A stretch of 64,000 nt of DNA from assembly GCF_041146795.1 (NCBI RefSeq), contig NC_135170.1, forward strand, positions 20,020,033-20,084,032. Reading direction: 5' to 3'. The stretch is from Maylandia zebra (taxonomy: Eukaryota > Chordata > Actinopteri > Cichliformes > Cichlidae). The position numbers and the translations under genes were made by a program. Shown piece by piece: positions 45,729 through 59,000 of this stretch. How positions within the stretch are numbered: the first letter of the stretch is position 1; every line of letters begins with the position of its first letter. Below the pieces are notes generated by a model that was not told where the DNA came from, made no database searches, and worked only from the letters and a program-made list of their open reading frames with translations.

Positions 45729-48700
45729 CTGATAAACAAGAAACAGATGAAAGGTGAGGCTCAGTAACACGAGAAACTTCAACAACCAGCGTTTACAGGC
45801 TCTCGTCACAACAGAGGTTCTAAATGTGTACACTCTGATTCTTACAGTACAGAGAATCTTGAGCCACCACCTTATTTATTTATATGTTGCTTCCAAACTT
45901 GCTTGTAATATCTTAAAGTGGTCTTTAACAACAGTTCTCCAGGCTTTCTGAAGGTCTTTAAAAAAATTTTTGTTTTTTTTTGTATGGGAGCGTTTGCTGT
46001 TTTTTCAGTCCAGTCTTTGTATCTGACTATTTTCACTGGATTACTTTTCTTTGTTAAGCCACTTAACACTAACCTATGACTCACTGAAGCATAAAAAAGG
46101 CACCTAGCTCAGGGGATTAACAATTATTGTATCTACACATAACAGGCAACAGCAAAGAAACAATTTTGAATTGAATCATTAGCCTCTTTGTTACTGTCAC
46201 AAACAAAACCTATAATTACTTCCCTCTTTAGCAGAATCTACAAAAATAGCAGAGTTCAACAAAAGTAAATCGTAGTATTGTACCAACTAGATTATTCCTA
46301 GATAAGTGCACAGTGTGTCCTTGAAAGGGCAACTGCACAAGCAGAGGACCAAAGAAGAAGTGGAAGTCCTAAGAAGCTATCTAAATTTGCATATGTACAG
46401 ACAAATACATTTAAAAAACAAGAAAATTATGTTTTATTACATTTACACTGATTTTACGTTAATTTACATTTAATTTACATTTGAAATGTAAAATCACAGT
46501 CTATTTATGTAAATTTAATGATATTCTAGAAAAACAGTACAAAACTGTAAAATACACAGTAAAATACTTTTATATTACTTTTTTTTTTTTTTTTACAGTG
46601 CAGATAAACAGTATCTGAAAGTCATGTCCTTAAGTAATGGGGGGAAAAAATCCAGCTAAGACTTGACACAGGACCTGAGAGATGGATTTGACTCTTCAGT
46701 TGATCCATCTCAGAAATGGTCTCAGTGGAAGGATGGCTGGGGAAACAGGCCTGCAAAGGCTGAGGTATGCCAAATTACACAAGAACTGGAGGTCTTATTG
46801 AGTGATAAATTTGAAATTTTTAGTTCAAATCCTCATCAATATGTGCGGAGGAGGTCAGGAGAGAGATCCAATATCAAGTGCCTACAGATATTTAAAAAAA
46901 CCCCCACTCTGTCAGGGTATTTTGGGTAATTTATGGAATTTGGAAAATAGAAAACTGCCTCAGATTCATGTTCAAGTTCCTGTATTGATACCCTTAGGTA
47001 GATTTGTTCCCTTTTTTTGATTTTGATCCAACATATAATAATAACATATGGAAAACGTTGGCAACCTCTTCATTTTTCAGCATGACATTGATCCCTGGAA
47101 ATCTATCAGTGATGGATTGGCCTTCCCAGAGCCTGGAGCACAACATTATTGAAGCAGTGTTGGATCATGTTGAAGGAGATCAGAACAAAAAGCAGTCAAC
47201 ATCCAAAGAAGAGCTTTGAATGTCCTTCAAGACGCCTGGAGAACTATTCCTGAAGACTACTTAAAGAAATGCCAAGTAAGCTTTCCTAAGAGACTGCTGT
47301 GGCTCAGGCTGTGTTAAAAATGAAGGTGGTCATACCAAATATTGACTTTCAAGTTCATTTTAATTGTACAAACCCTATTTTTGCCTTATTTGCAGTATTT
47401 CCATCTATGTCTACATATGCCTCACTAATTCTCTGAACCTGGTTCCCATTTTTCTAATATAAATAAACCAGGGGCTGCGCAAGACTTTTGCTTGGTATTG
47501 TACGATATGTGAAGAATGGATATGGTGCCTTTTTTTTAGTGGCAAATAAAGCTCATCATCATGATTGCACCTCTGACAAAGTACAAGTTACTTCCCTCCA
47601 TTTGTAAAACCAGCATGCAAGACTGGACTTGACTGTAAACATGGATGACAGTGCATGTTTCCTCCAGCTCACCTGCAGCTACGAAGAGAATGCCAGCGCT
47701 TAGGAGCACATTGTTTGTCTTGTTGTAGACTCGGCCCACCCCAACACACAGCCCGCCGAGCATCAACAGGATGGTACTGAGGATGGGGAACACACTGGAG
47801 GCGCGAACTACACCTGCAGTGGATGGAGTAGTCACTGTAAACGGCTTTAAAAATGCAGTTTATTTCAAGACTGTATGAATTAATGTAACAACCAAGTTTC
47901 ATAAATTATCAAATATATTATAAAATATATATTTTTTATTAACCTTTCGAATCCAGTACCACTTGTTTTCAACCTCTTCTTTGATCTGTTTTTTAAGCTC
48001 CATTATTAGTCATGCTTTGGGGCTTTGTTGTGACAAAGCTTTGCTAATCAGCTGTGGGTTGCAACACGCACTCTCGCTGACTATCACCAACCCTAAAATG
48101 AATCACTGTGCCATTTTACAGGTTTCCAAAGATGAATGAGCTTATTCAACTGTAAAGTCCTTTATTAAGCCCTCCTTTTATTTAGACTGGCTAATGGACT
48201 GAGTTTGGACTTGACAAGTCTCCTTTGTTCTTGCATATTAGGCAGATTCTGAATCAGCTTTAAGTGATGGGTCTCCAGTGACAGAATATTCATTGTGTAT
48301 CAGACTAATCACAAGTCATGTTTAAGCCAGTTTTTCAAAGAAAAACAAGGAAAACTCTGGTTTAGACTCATTGTAACAGTGATTTTGCAACTGAAATGTA
48401 AAATCTAAGACATCAGTTAATGAGTAGAATAAAGATGAAGACTATCCAATAGATACAGCCAAAAAATTGCTTGTAAACATATAATAGTGTTTAATAATGC
48501 TTTAATGACTTTAAGCTTTGAAATGTGTGAAACCTCACTGTCTCGTATATCTTTCTGACTCTACATAGATAAGTGAGTTATCTGTCTGCTTTCACAATCA
48601 AATGACAAGATGCTGAATGTCAGAGGACTTCCTGTTTTTCCTTTTAGGAGTAACACAGTTTTACCGGTACCAGACGAAATGTACAAGTCGGGAACACTTA

Positions 48701-51700
48701 CGTAGCAGATACTCCGAACTGTCTGTGTCATAGTCGTTGTCATCAGGGAAATGGTTGATTCTGTAACAGCTGCCTTGATTAATGCCTGCAGGGCGAAAAG
48801 CACAAGAATGAGCCTCACTAGCCCGCTGTACACATCAAGGCTGCATTTGATTTAAACATTTAGGGTGATTTCTTTCCTATTCTTGGAAAGATATCCCAAA
48901 GTTAATCCCCTCCACCTTCCCCCCGTAACAACGTACAACTCATAGGAGCATGGTGCTGCCTAACATGTTTAAACAGTGACCTTTTTCAAAGCATCCCTTT
49001 CCAATTAAAATCTACAAACACAGGTGCTGCTGTTCACATTAATTAAGGACAGGATCAAATGACATTAATGTAATTAGTAACACCTGTGTTTACCTAGTAC
49101 TTCATGCCAAAATGGTTGCTGGGAAAACAGTGTGTTGAAGAACGGGCGATAATCTACTCGCAACCCTAAGGAAGACATTTTGACAGAAAGCGAAACTTAA
49201 AGATGGTCCTGGACAAGAGTCGAGCTTCCCCAGTGGGAAGTTAGGCGTGTTTATTCCACCACCACTTCCCCTGCCACTTAATGCAGATTTTTGTTGCTAT
49301 ATATGCCAGATCAGTAGTGTTTATGTGAGTCATTTCAGACAGAAAGAACAAACAACCTATATAATCATTTCGTGGGTGGAATCGTTGCGTGATAGCGGCT
49401 GATGCTTCCTCCCTGTGGGCAACTTTTTTTTTTCCACCAGCAGTGGCAATGTGTCTTTGTCACTGTGGCATAGACACAGGTCAGTGTGGTTTGACCTTGT
49501 TGTGGGTCTGTGAGCTGTGTGTTAGTGTGTGTGTGCTGCTTATGCAAAATGTGGTCCTGGAAACACTGGTAAAAATGCTTCTAGTCTTACTGACAACTCA
49601 AAGTTTTTACACTACAAATGACATTCGCACATTACCTGCAGCACTTGATCTATCCCACACACTCTCTCACTGCCTGACCCTTTGATGAATATGTTTATGG
49701 TTATTTGTGTTCAGCTGTCTGGATATCCATAGACGGATGTTGTCAATGAAAAGATGGACATCACTGACTAAAATCTGCCCACTTAGCTCACTCCCAGTTG
49801 AAGCTTCTTAGCACATTCTTTTTAAATTTTGGGGTCTTCTCTTTATTGGCTCCTTTGAATTCAATAATAGAATTTAAAATCTTTTTTCTCACACACGGTC
49901 TTAAATAATCACACCCCAGGTTATCGTGAAGACCTCATGATTTAGTATTACCCCGATAGAGCATGTTGCTCTCAGACTGCTGGTTTACTCGTGGTTCCAA
50001 AGGTGCCTTCAGCTTTCAGGCATCTCTCTGGTATAGCCAGCTACCAGTTTGGATTTGGGAGGCAGACCCTCTCTACTTTTAAGATTAGGCTTAAAACTTT
50101 CTTTTCTGATAAAGTTTGTAGTTAGGACTGGTGGACTTCTTTACTCACCTCTTTTCTACTCTTTATGGGTTTATATTCCCCTTTGCAATTACTTAGTTAT
50201 TATTAACTTCTGACTCTCTACCACAGTGTGTCCTTTGTCCTCTTTCCCTACTCTACCCCCAGTAGGTCACAGCAGATAGCTGACCCTCCATGAGCCTGTA
50301 TTATTGTGGGGCCATTAAGATATAAAAAGCCTTGAGGCTACTGTTGTTGTGATTTGGTGCAATATAAATAAAAGTGAAATGAACTGAATAAAATTAATTT
50401 GTATCTCCCTAGCTTATTAAAAATCTTCATCTGATATATAAATACAGAGTGTCTTTGCTAAGTCTGCAGAGATAAGATGCTTTAGTGGATCTAGATAAAA
50501 GAAGATGGAGTGAGAAGACACTTCTCAGATGACCTCAGACTATTTTTCATGTTTAATAGTGCTTCTTCTTCAAGGTAAAAGTGAAACACAGCATGGCTTC
50601 CACTGGGATTCATTTGGTCAACTATCAGGCAAATGTTTGTGTGTTCATGATGTTAAAAAGCCTTCCCCTCTTTCATAATAAGCTCTTTTTTCCTTTACCT
50701 TTTCTCTTCTTTCAGCGTTAGGCTGGAAACATTTACTTGAATCTGTACATGCAGCATGCAAAGGCTACACGTTTTCCCAGATTCCATTGTTAAGACTTTG
50801 ACCTTTGACCAAAACTATTGTTAAGAGCTCGCTGAGTAGACCGTGAATTCTGCAAAGTTGAAATCACAGTTCAGTGCACACGCATTTGAAGAAGAAAAAG
50901 CGGCAGGACTATATAGCTGTGTGATTAAGATTGCAATGCCCGTAGGGATTTGATGGCTTGTGGTGCGTGTCCAAATCCAGGTGAATGGTTGAATGCCAGA
51001 ACAAGAAGTCTATTTAAACAACACAACAATAGACTGTGCGGGAAGCTTTTAACACCAAGGTGAGCGAATGAAAGAAAGAGGAAAGAGGGAGGGAGAGGTT
51101 AAAGCTCAGAGAGGCCCTGAGCTGTAATTGAGCGCGAGTATAAACAACACCTTGTGAAGAGGAAAAGGGGTTAGGGGTGGGGTTAATGGATGTGCTCTGT
51201 GCAGTAGTGGTAATGCAGTGAGCTCTTTGACTATTCATTAACCATATGAACACACTTATTCTAGGAGGAACATCTAAAGTATTAGAGATGGGCTGCACTG
51301 GGCTCTAATTTGCATATATTTACATAAACATATCTACGGCCTATGTGTTGCATGTTCATGTGTGCTTGTTTGAGGTTGTGTGCAGAGGTATTGGCCATAA
51401 TCCCTGCCACGTAGCATGTTGCTAAACGATAGGGAAAATGTAAAAATCGGACACCTCTTATTGTCTATGTGACTCATGTTAAAGTATTGTGTTTTGTTAA
51501 TAATATGCTAATAGTCCTCATACTCTATTAAACCTATGTTCTAACACATGAGGACATCATTAAATATTTTCCTTTCTCTTTTGGGTTTGTGCTTTTAGAG
51601 GCTAAAGAGGCTCTTTAAACTTATTAAAGTCATTTATCTCTCATATTGAAGGACCTGCCCCCTACTTTGGCTTGTGAGGACGATGAAAGCCTGACATAGC

Positions 51701-52767
51701 TTTGCTAGTTGCCTCACCATCATTGGACAATTGGTGTTTAGGGAAAAAGGGGTCTGTGAATGGTTCATTAGCTGAGGCTCAGTTAAGCTTTGCCTGCCTC
51801 TGTAAGCATAAAGACTTCTACCCATGTCGAAAATATATTCCCCCTTCATCTCCGCCCGGTCTAACAGACAAAAGAGATGGGGCCTGACCCGCTGCATGAA
51901 CACCAACCTTCCCATTAACAGCACACAGACAGAGACCTGTCAACTCCATTTCCCAGGTGCCTGAGGGTGAGCCACCGAACCACCTTTCTCTGTCGCTCAG
52001 CTTTTAAGGGCACGCTCCCTTCCATTAACTAGGTCTGCTGCTTTATAAGGGACATCAAATTAATTAGTGTCAAATCAGTCTGTGGAAATGGAGCACAAGT
52101 TTCTGTGTATAGTCACTGATGGGAAAAAAAGGGTTTTGGACTATTTTAAGCAGCAACGTGAGACTTTGTGCCTTGTGAAAAAAAGAAACACACGCACACA
52201 CATCTGGCTCATGTGGTTAAACAGCAAAAAAACAGGCACCTGAGCTGTGCTGTTAATTGCTGTGTAAATACCGGATCGTGCTGGAGCGGCAAGGCTTGTT
52301 GCAGATTTTACACGCGCATTTCTGTTTGCATGATTGGCTGTGTCTTTTTCTGCTTCTGCATCCAAGTGATTTTACACTTTTTATACGCTGCTTGCAAAAA
52401 CAAACCTTTCACTGTGAACCTAAAATGTTACTAATAGCCAGTCCAGTCTCAGCTACTCAGCCAGTCTGACGCCTCTGTTTTCCTCTGTGTGTGTGTGCGT
52501 TTAGATGTTTAGACATCTTTGTGAGGACAGAAAATTGGCGAGCTGCTATATTCGTGGGGACCAACAGTCACTTGGGGACAAAATGCCCATCAACACGAGT
52601 TTGAAGGCATTTTTGAAGCTCAAAATGTGTTTTTAGTGTCATTGTTACAATAAGGTTATGGTTAGGTTTAGTTTGAGGGTAAGGATCAGGCATTTATTTT
52701 TGATGGTTAGGGTTAGCGCCTAGGGAAAGCATCATGTCAATTAGATGTCCTCATTAAGATACCAAAA

Positions 52768-52798
<31 letters not shown>

Positions 52799-52934
52799 TG
52801 GAGAGAGAGTGAGAAAGAGAGAGAGAGAGAGATATGTAGATTGGAAGAGATAGAGATAGAGATAGAAATCTTTTTATAAGTGGATGCCTCAAGGTTAATG
52901 ATTTATGAGTGACAGTTATCAACACAATATCAGG

Positions 52935-53013
<79 letters not shown>

Positions 53014-56000
53014 GCTGTGAGATGGACCCTTCATGAAATGAAATAAAGTCTGAATACTGAGCAGGTGGGAGGAGGAGGGGTGAAGTGGAGATTGAACAAT
53101 GGAAGAAGGTACAAGGAAATGAAACAACAAAGGCGAGCAGAGGAACGATGAGGATGGCGTAAAGATAGGAACCAACCTTAAAAAGGAGAAAGAAATTAGA
53201 ACGGGGAGAGAGCGTTTAAGGGCAGAGATCTGAGATCAGCTGCAGGAGTGCTGGTGATTAAAAAAACAAAAAAAACAAACTAAAAAAAAAACGTGCTTAT
53301 TAGGTTGATGCTTCCAGTATGACTGGGTCGAAACAAACTGGGAATTATTCCTACACAGTCAACATATTAGTGGGGAAATGATGGGTTCCCAGGGCCTTAT
53401 TCGAGTTGTGAAACCCCATGCTGAGCATCCCGTTTCCCTCTTCTCCATGGCAACCCCTGTAAGTTTTTAATAAGCTCATTTACATAAACAATCTCAGAGG
53501 ATGCATTTGACATTTTCATTATATCATGATACCCGTTAAATAAGAGACTTCCCCCTTCAAAGATCTGTCAGTGCTTAAGCGGGCATGGCTGTGAACACAA
53601 ATGGGCACGTGCCTATACAAAAAACAACAAAAAAACAAAACAAAAACACGTGTTCATACACACTTACACACATTCATTGGAAGCAGCTGCCACAGCTGTG
53701 GTGCCACTGGCAACAGCATGATGCACGTTGTCGTTGTTTTGAATTAGAGCAGCTCAGCCTATAGCAAATGACAGGGCGGCCTCGGTGGAATACACCAAAT
53801 AACGTTGTCTCATCAAGTCACTGCTCGCTCACCCCGGTGTCTGCAGGAGAACTGCAGGTGATGGCAGTAAGCTTCATGCGACACGTTCCCTCACTTCCTC
53901 GTTTTCACACCTGGCTGGCTCTGGATAGATTGATGTGTGAACCAATCAAAAGGGACATCAATGCTGCATTTCACTGGAGCTGCGTAGCCTCCTCTAAGCG
54001 ATGCACCTTACACTCTTTACAACAAACGGGCTCAGCAGCAACCTGTTCTGCTTTATTGTCCTTACTTCTTTCAGCTCTGCGACGGAGAGCAGCTGATGAG
54101 GGAGAGCGCTCTGAGCTTTACAGAAAAAGGAGGGATGAATCCATTTTATGAAGCCGTTAACAGACAAAACACTGTAAGCGACGATACCACAAACGACTCG
54201 CACTGATTCCGCGTACGATTATTGCGCTGCGAGCTGGGGATGGCAGGACAGGGGTGAAAAAAAAAAAAGAAAAAGAAGAAAAAAGCTCTGTGTAATAAAA
54301 CAAACCCCTCCTTTCTTTTCAGTCCAAGTGAGGATGAGAGAAAAGCAATTTGGCGAAGACATCAGTGATTCAGTGTTGATATGACTGACAGTTGGTTAAT
54401 TAAATTGTCACCAGGCTGCAATTTCTTCAAACACAGCTCCGCTTGGGTTCCAAGTTGTTGGAAGAAAACTGTGATCTATCACGTAGTCTGCTGTGAAGCC
54501 TGTTATGCTCTGCCACTCATTTAAAAATGTACATGTATAATGGATTCTCAACATGGTGCTTGAGAGGTCATTGTAAGAGTGTGGATTCAAATGAGAAAGC
54601 TTTAACATATCTGCACAGGTGCTCTTTTGGAATTTTATGTCATACGGTTGATATTTTTCCAAATGAATTCTGTTACTTTCCACTGTTGCTTGTCTGTATA
54701 ATATCATTACATGGACTAGAACCAGAGACATATTGGCTTCTGTTCATTGGATCCCTTTAGAATCTTGAAGTGTTGGTCTTGAATATTCAGGTCCCGGCTT
54801 GTCTGAAAGACCTTATAGTACAATATCACTCCAATATAGCACTTTGTCTTAGGCTTCAGGGCAGGCCTGGCGCATTTTAATTTTGTTCTTGGCTTTTCTT
54901 GGCTCTTCCTGGCCGGCTGTTGCACACCTTCAACTCACTGTCATCATCTGGATTGTCTTAATTGTCTTAAGGACCGTGTGCAGCAATGCTTCTCTGCCTG
55001 ATCGTTCCATCCACTACGGTGATGAATTTGCTGGAGCGCAAGAGCTGCCTGTGGATCCCAATACCTCCCCACGACCCACCTGCTTGCCCATTCTTCACCA
55101 TTCAGCCCACACCTCTCTCAGAAACCAGCCCACCTAAGGAGCCTCTCTTAGCCACCTGTTCTCCTAAACCAAGTAAACACGTCTAGCCATTTATAAATCT
55201 TGACAATCTGCTCTCAGACTGCTGGCTTACTTGTGGTTAAAGCGCCTTGTTGTAAATTGTCACTATATAAATAGAATTGAATTGAACTGAGTTAAACTGA
55301 ATCATTACCATGGCGTGTATCTGGTTTGCGATTCAGATCGAAATCTTTTCCTTTCATTACCTTTCAGGTGACAAACAACCCACTCTTAAAAAAAACAACT
55401 ATATTACAGCAGCAGCTTCAGTATATAAACATCACATAGGTGAAAAACATGTGCCTTTCCTTGCTGCGGGGACACACTGGTTTCTCCAAAATGACCAAAC
55501 GCTTTTCATGAATGTTGAATTTTCCCTCTACAGTTTTACATCTATATACACCGAAGATTTGATGTTACAAAGTCTTTACTTTGTTGCAGACTGACTGTTA
55601 AGAAACAGAGTAACTCACTGCTGACTCTACCTGCAGCACAGCGACAGCACCACAACCCATTTGCTCACCAAAATGAGAGAGTTGCTGGCTTTTACGCTTG
55701 GAGCACAGCAGTGGTTACTTCATTAATTACTTATGATAAATTATCCCCAGAGATAGACTTGATCAGGATCTGAAAGCAAATAATATTGTGGCTGTAACTT
55801 CAGGCAGGTGACTCACACAGAGTCATAGTTTATGAGCTACATTTTAATAAGTGTCTGATCAATTTATCAAAGTTTACTAATGTGTATGCACAAATACATT
55901 GTGTGATGTGGCTTCACTCATTAGAGGTGCTGTTGGTACTGTGTGTGTGAATAAGGCTGTGAGGAGCAATAACTTAAAGAGCCCTGTGCAAATGACAGAA

Positions 56001-59000
56001 AGACGCCACTTTATGAGACTGATTATGTCAGCAACATGATATGTTCCATCACTTGCAGAGCCAGTGTAATCCCAAACCACAGGATAAATCTTTGCACAAG
56101 GGTAAGCCAGTAAGTTTTGTCATCTATATTTTAAGGTTTTTTAGGTGTTTGACCACAACAGTAAATCTAGATCTTGTCAGAAGGAGTTAAAAAACACCTC
56201 TTCATCCTTTTCAAGAATTACAAGGTTAAAATTGCTTCTTTTGTTACATCTAGATTGGACTGCTGCCAAGCACTGTATGCTGTAGTTGGTCAATCATCTC
56301 TTGCACATTAACAATTATTCCAAAATGTCACAGGAACAGAATCCAACAAAAAGCATCACTGTTTTTATTAAAAGCCTTAAACAATCTTGCACCTGTATAT
56401 GTGGTAGTTAGACTGGGTCCACACACTCCTTCAAGATCATTAAGGTCTGCTTCCCAATCACTCCTGACCATCCTGCCATTGTTTCAAGAGGGTCTTTGCT
56501 GCTCCGATTGCCTCTGAAGTGGAAATTCCAATGCAAATTTTATTTATACCAATTTTTTATTATAAGTAAACTTAGTGTGCTTAACACAGATGATTAAAAA
56601 CACTGGAAAAACGTGCAGGCAGTAAAAACAGCAAAATAAAACTTGACATCAGATAAACATGTAACTGTCTTTGAATCTAAGCTAAAGATATGCCTTTCTT
56701 TGAAAAGCCTTCAGAAACCTGAAGGCTTTATTGTTGTGTTATGTTACATGAATGATGTGGATGTAAGTAGAGGAGTAGATGAGTTTTAGAAGCTCTTTTG
56801 TTTTTATTGTAAAACGCTTGGATTTTAAATGTGCTACAGAAACAAAATGTGCAGACTAAACGCAAAGGCACACCGTGCAGACAGTCTCGGGTTAGTACAC
56901 AGGCAGGAGGAAAAGGTGCAGACACTTTTCTGGCTTAATCTGGGCTACTTTGGACACTCAGTTTTGAGGATGGCCTTCCTTGGGTTACAGAAACTGTTTT
57001 GTGGGCCAGATGCCCACCTGACATCCGGCCCATATAATGGAGACCTGTGGCTGTGACTCATCCTGAGTCAGCACTGTCAGTCAACACAAGCTGTGAGAGA
57101 AGCATAAGAGAACTGCAGATGTGGGCCAAACATAAATTGCCATCCCACATGTGATTGCCAACACAGAAAAATGACACTTCTGACAATCCTCTCCAGTCTT
57201 GGAAACAGGTGATGGTACTGTAGCTCTAGAGGCCTGGGTTCAAATCTGCCCTGAGATCATTTTTGCCCTGCTCTTTCTTGCACCTTTCCTGTCTTTTATT
57301 TAAGTTCCTATCGCAACAAAGGCTAAAAAGCACCAAAAATTTTTTTAAGTCCGCTAATTTGCAGTGGCGGTTGTGTACAGCACAAAGACGAGGGTGTGGG
57401 ATTTAAAGGTTTGAAGAGATCAACTTAGATTAATCATCAACTGTTTTTCATCAGCTGTTTTTGCAGAGGTTTCAAAATCACCACTTTATGAGCTTCATCT
57501 AGAAGACACCAGCCCCTAGACCCTAAATATGAGATGAGCAAAGGCGCACTATTCCATAAAACTACAATTCATTTCATTATCAGTGGATCTGATGCTAACT
57601 ATCTTCAATAACAGAAGTAAGTTTAGAAAAGGTATCTGTCAGTAATTTTCTAAAGTCAAAAAACTGCTTTTTTAAACTGATGAACAAGCAAATATTCACA
57701 TTTCACAGGCTGATGGCAAAGATTTTTCTTGGTCCCAATGACATAAACCGTGGTCAAAGGAGCTTGCAAAGAAAAACGTCTGGACTTCTTTAGTTGCTTT
57801 GCAAGCTCCTTTGACTACAATGACCTGGATAACTGAGAACCTTCACAGTGACATAAACCGTGGATCTGTGGAAACTATCGAAGTAACAAAGAGCTAAGTG
57901 CAATAACACAGAACAGAATGAGGAGAACTGAGGACTTAAACCTATAAAACAGAGGAAAACATCGCATCAACCTGAGGAACAGAGCATGGCATGACTGGTG
58001 TTAGAAGTTGGGCCCTGCTGGCTAATTAGTGCCCCTTCACGACTTCTCAGTTGTTACATTTTAATTACAGACTCTTAGAAAATGGCAAGAATAGCAAAGT
58101 GACCCCCACACAACCTAAACTAGCGCTCCCACTGACCCTCAAGAAAAACAGCTGCCTCCCGACTCACACCAATCCGCCACCAGCTGGGACGTTTACTGCA
58201 AATATGTACCTGGTAATTGGATTGTTCATTAGGTTATTTCTCGTTTTAAAAAGCTGGTTGTATTTACTAGAGTCACAAGCAATAGTCTCTGATGCTTGCC
58301 GATTCTGTTGCAAATGAGGTGCACTCCGTGGCCTTACAATATTCATGTGGGAAAACAAACATTAAAGGGGAAAAGAAGTCAAAACACCGGCTGTGAAATG
58401 CAAAAGACTCCACAGAGGAGGGAAATAATGACCTTCCGATAAAGTAGACTCATTTTATATATTCCTGCCTACTCCTTAATTGTCATTCAGGCCTGCTGAG
58501 ACAGAGAGAGAGGAGGTAAAAAAAAAAGAAAAGAAAAGAAAGAAGAGTGTCCAGAAATGTTAAACACATTCATCACTGGATTCTGGGAAGGAAAAAAAAT
58601 GGGGCTTAACAGCTGCTGTGTTCCAGAGATTTGATGTGACTGAGAGAAAGACATCCTGTTGCTGTAATCTGTTCAGCAAAATGTGATGATGTTTTCTCCA
58701 GAAGCTGTGATACACACAGAGGCGTCCCCGTCAATAACCCAGTCTGTTTGTCTTTATGGCCAGAGGGGTGTGTGTACATTTGTGGTTGGAGTAATGGTGA
58801 AGGTGGTAGAAGTGGTGGTGGGGGGGGACTTCCTCGCTTGTGTTCTCCTCTACACTTATGAGTCTCCATGACAACAGAGCCTCCAGCTTATAGTTTTAGG
58901 CAGAAGCACAGAAGTGAAACTATCTACTCGTAACAAACGAGGATGTTCTCCTCTCCGAGCCGTCCACCTTCACCCACAGCGTGAGCCCAGAACAGTCAAA

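Noticed and set aside
53768..54151. 127-codon plus-strand frame in cacng4 intron 1
   Set aside because: No recognised domain, no splice or promoter context, and antisense to the host gene.
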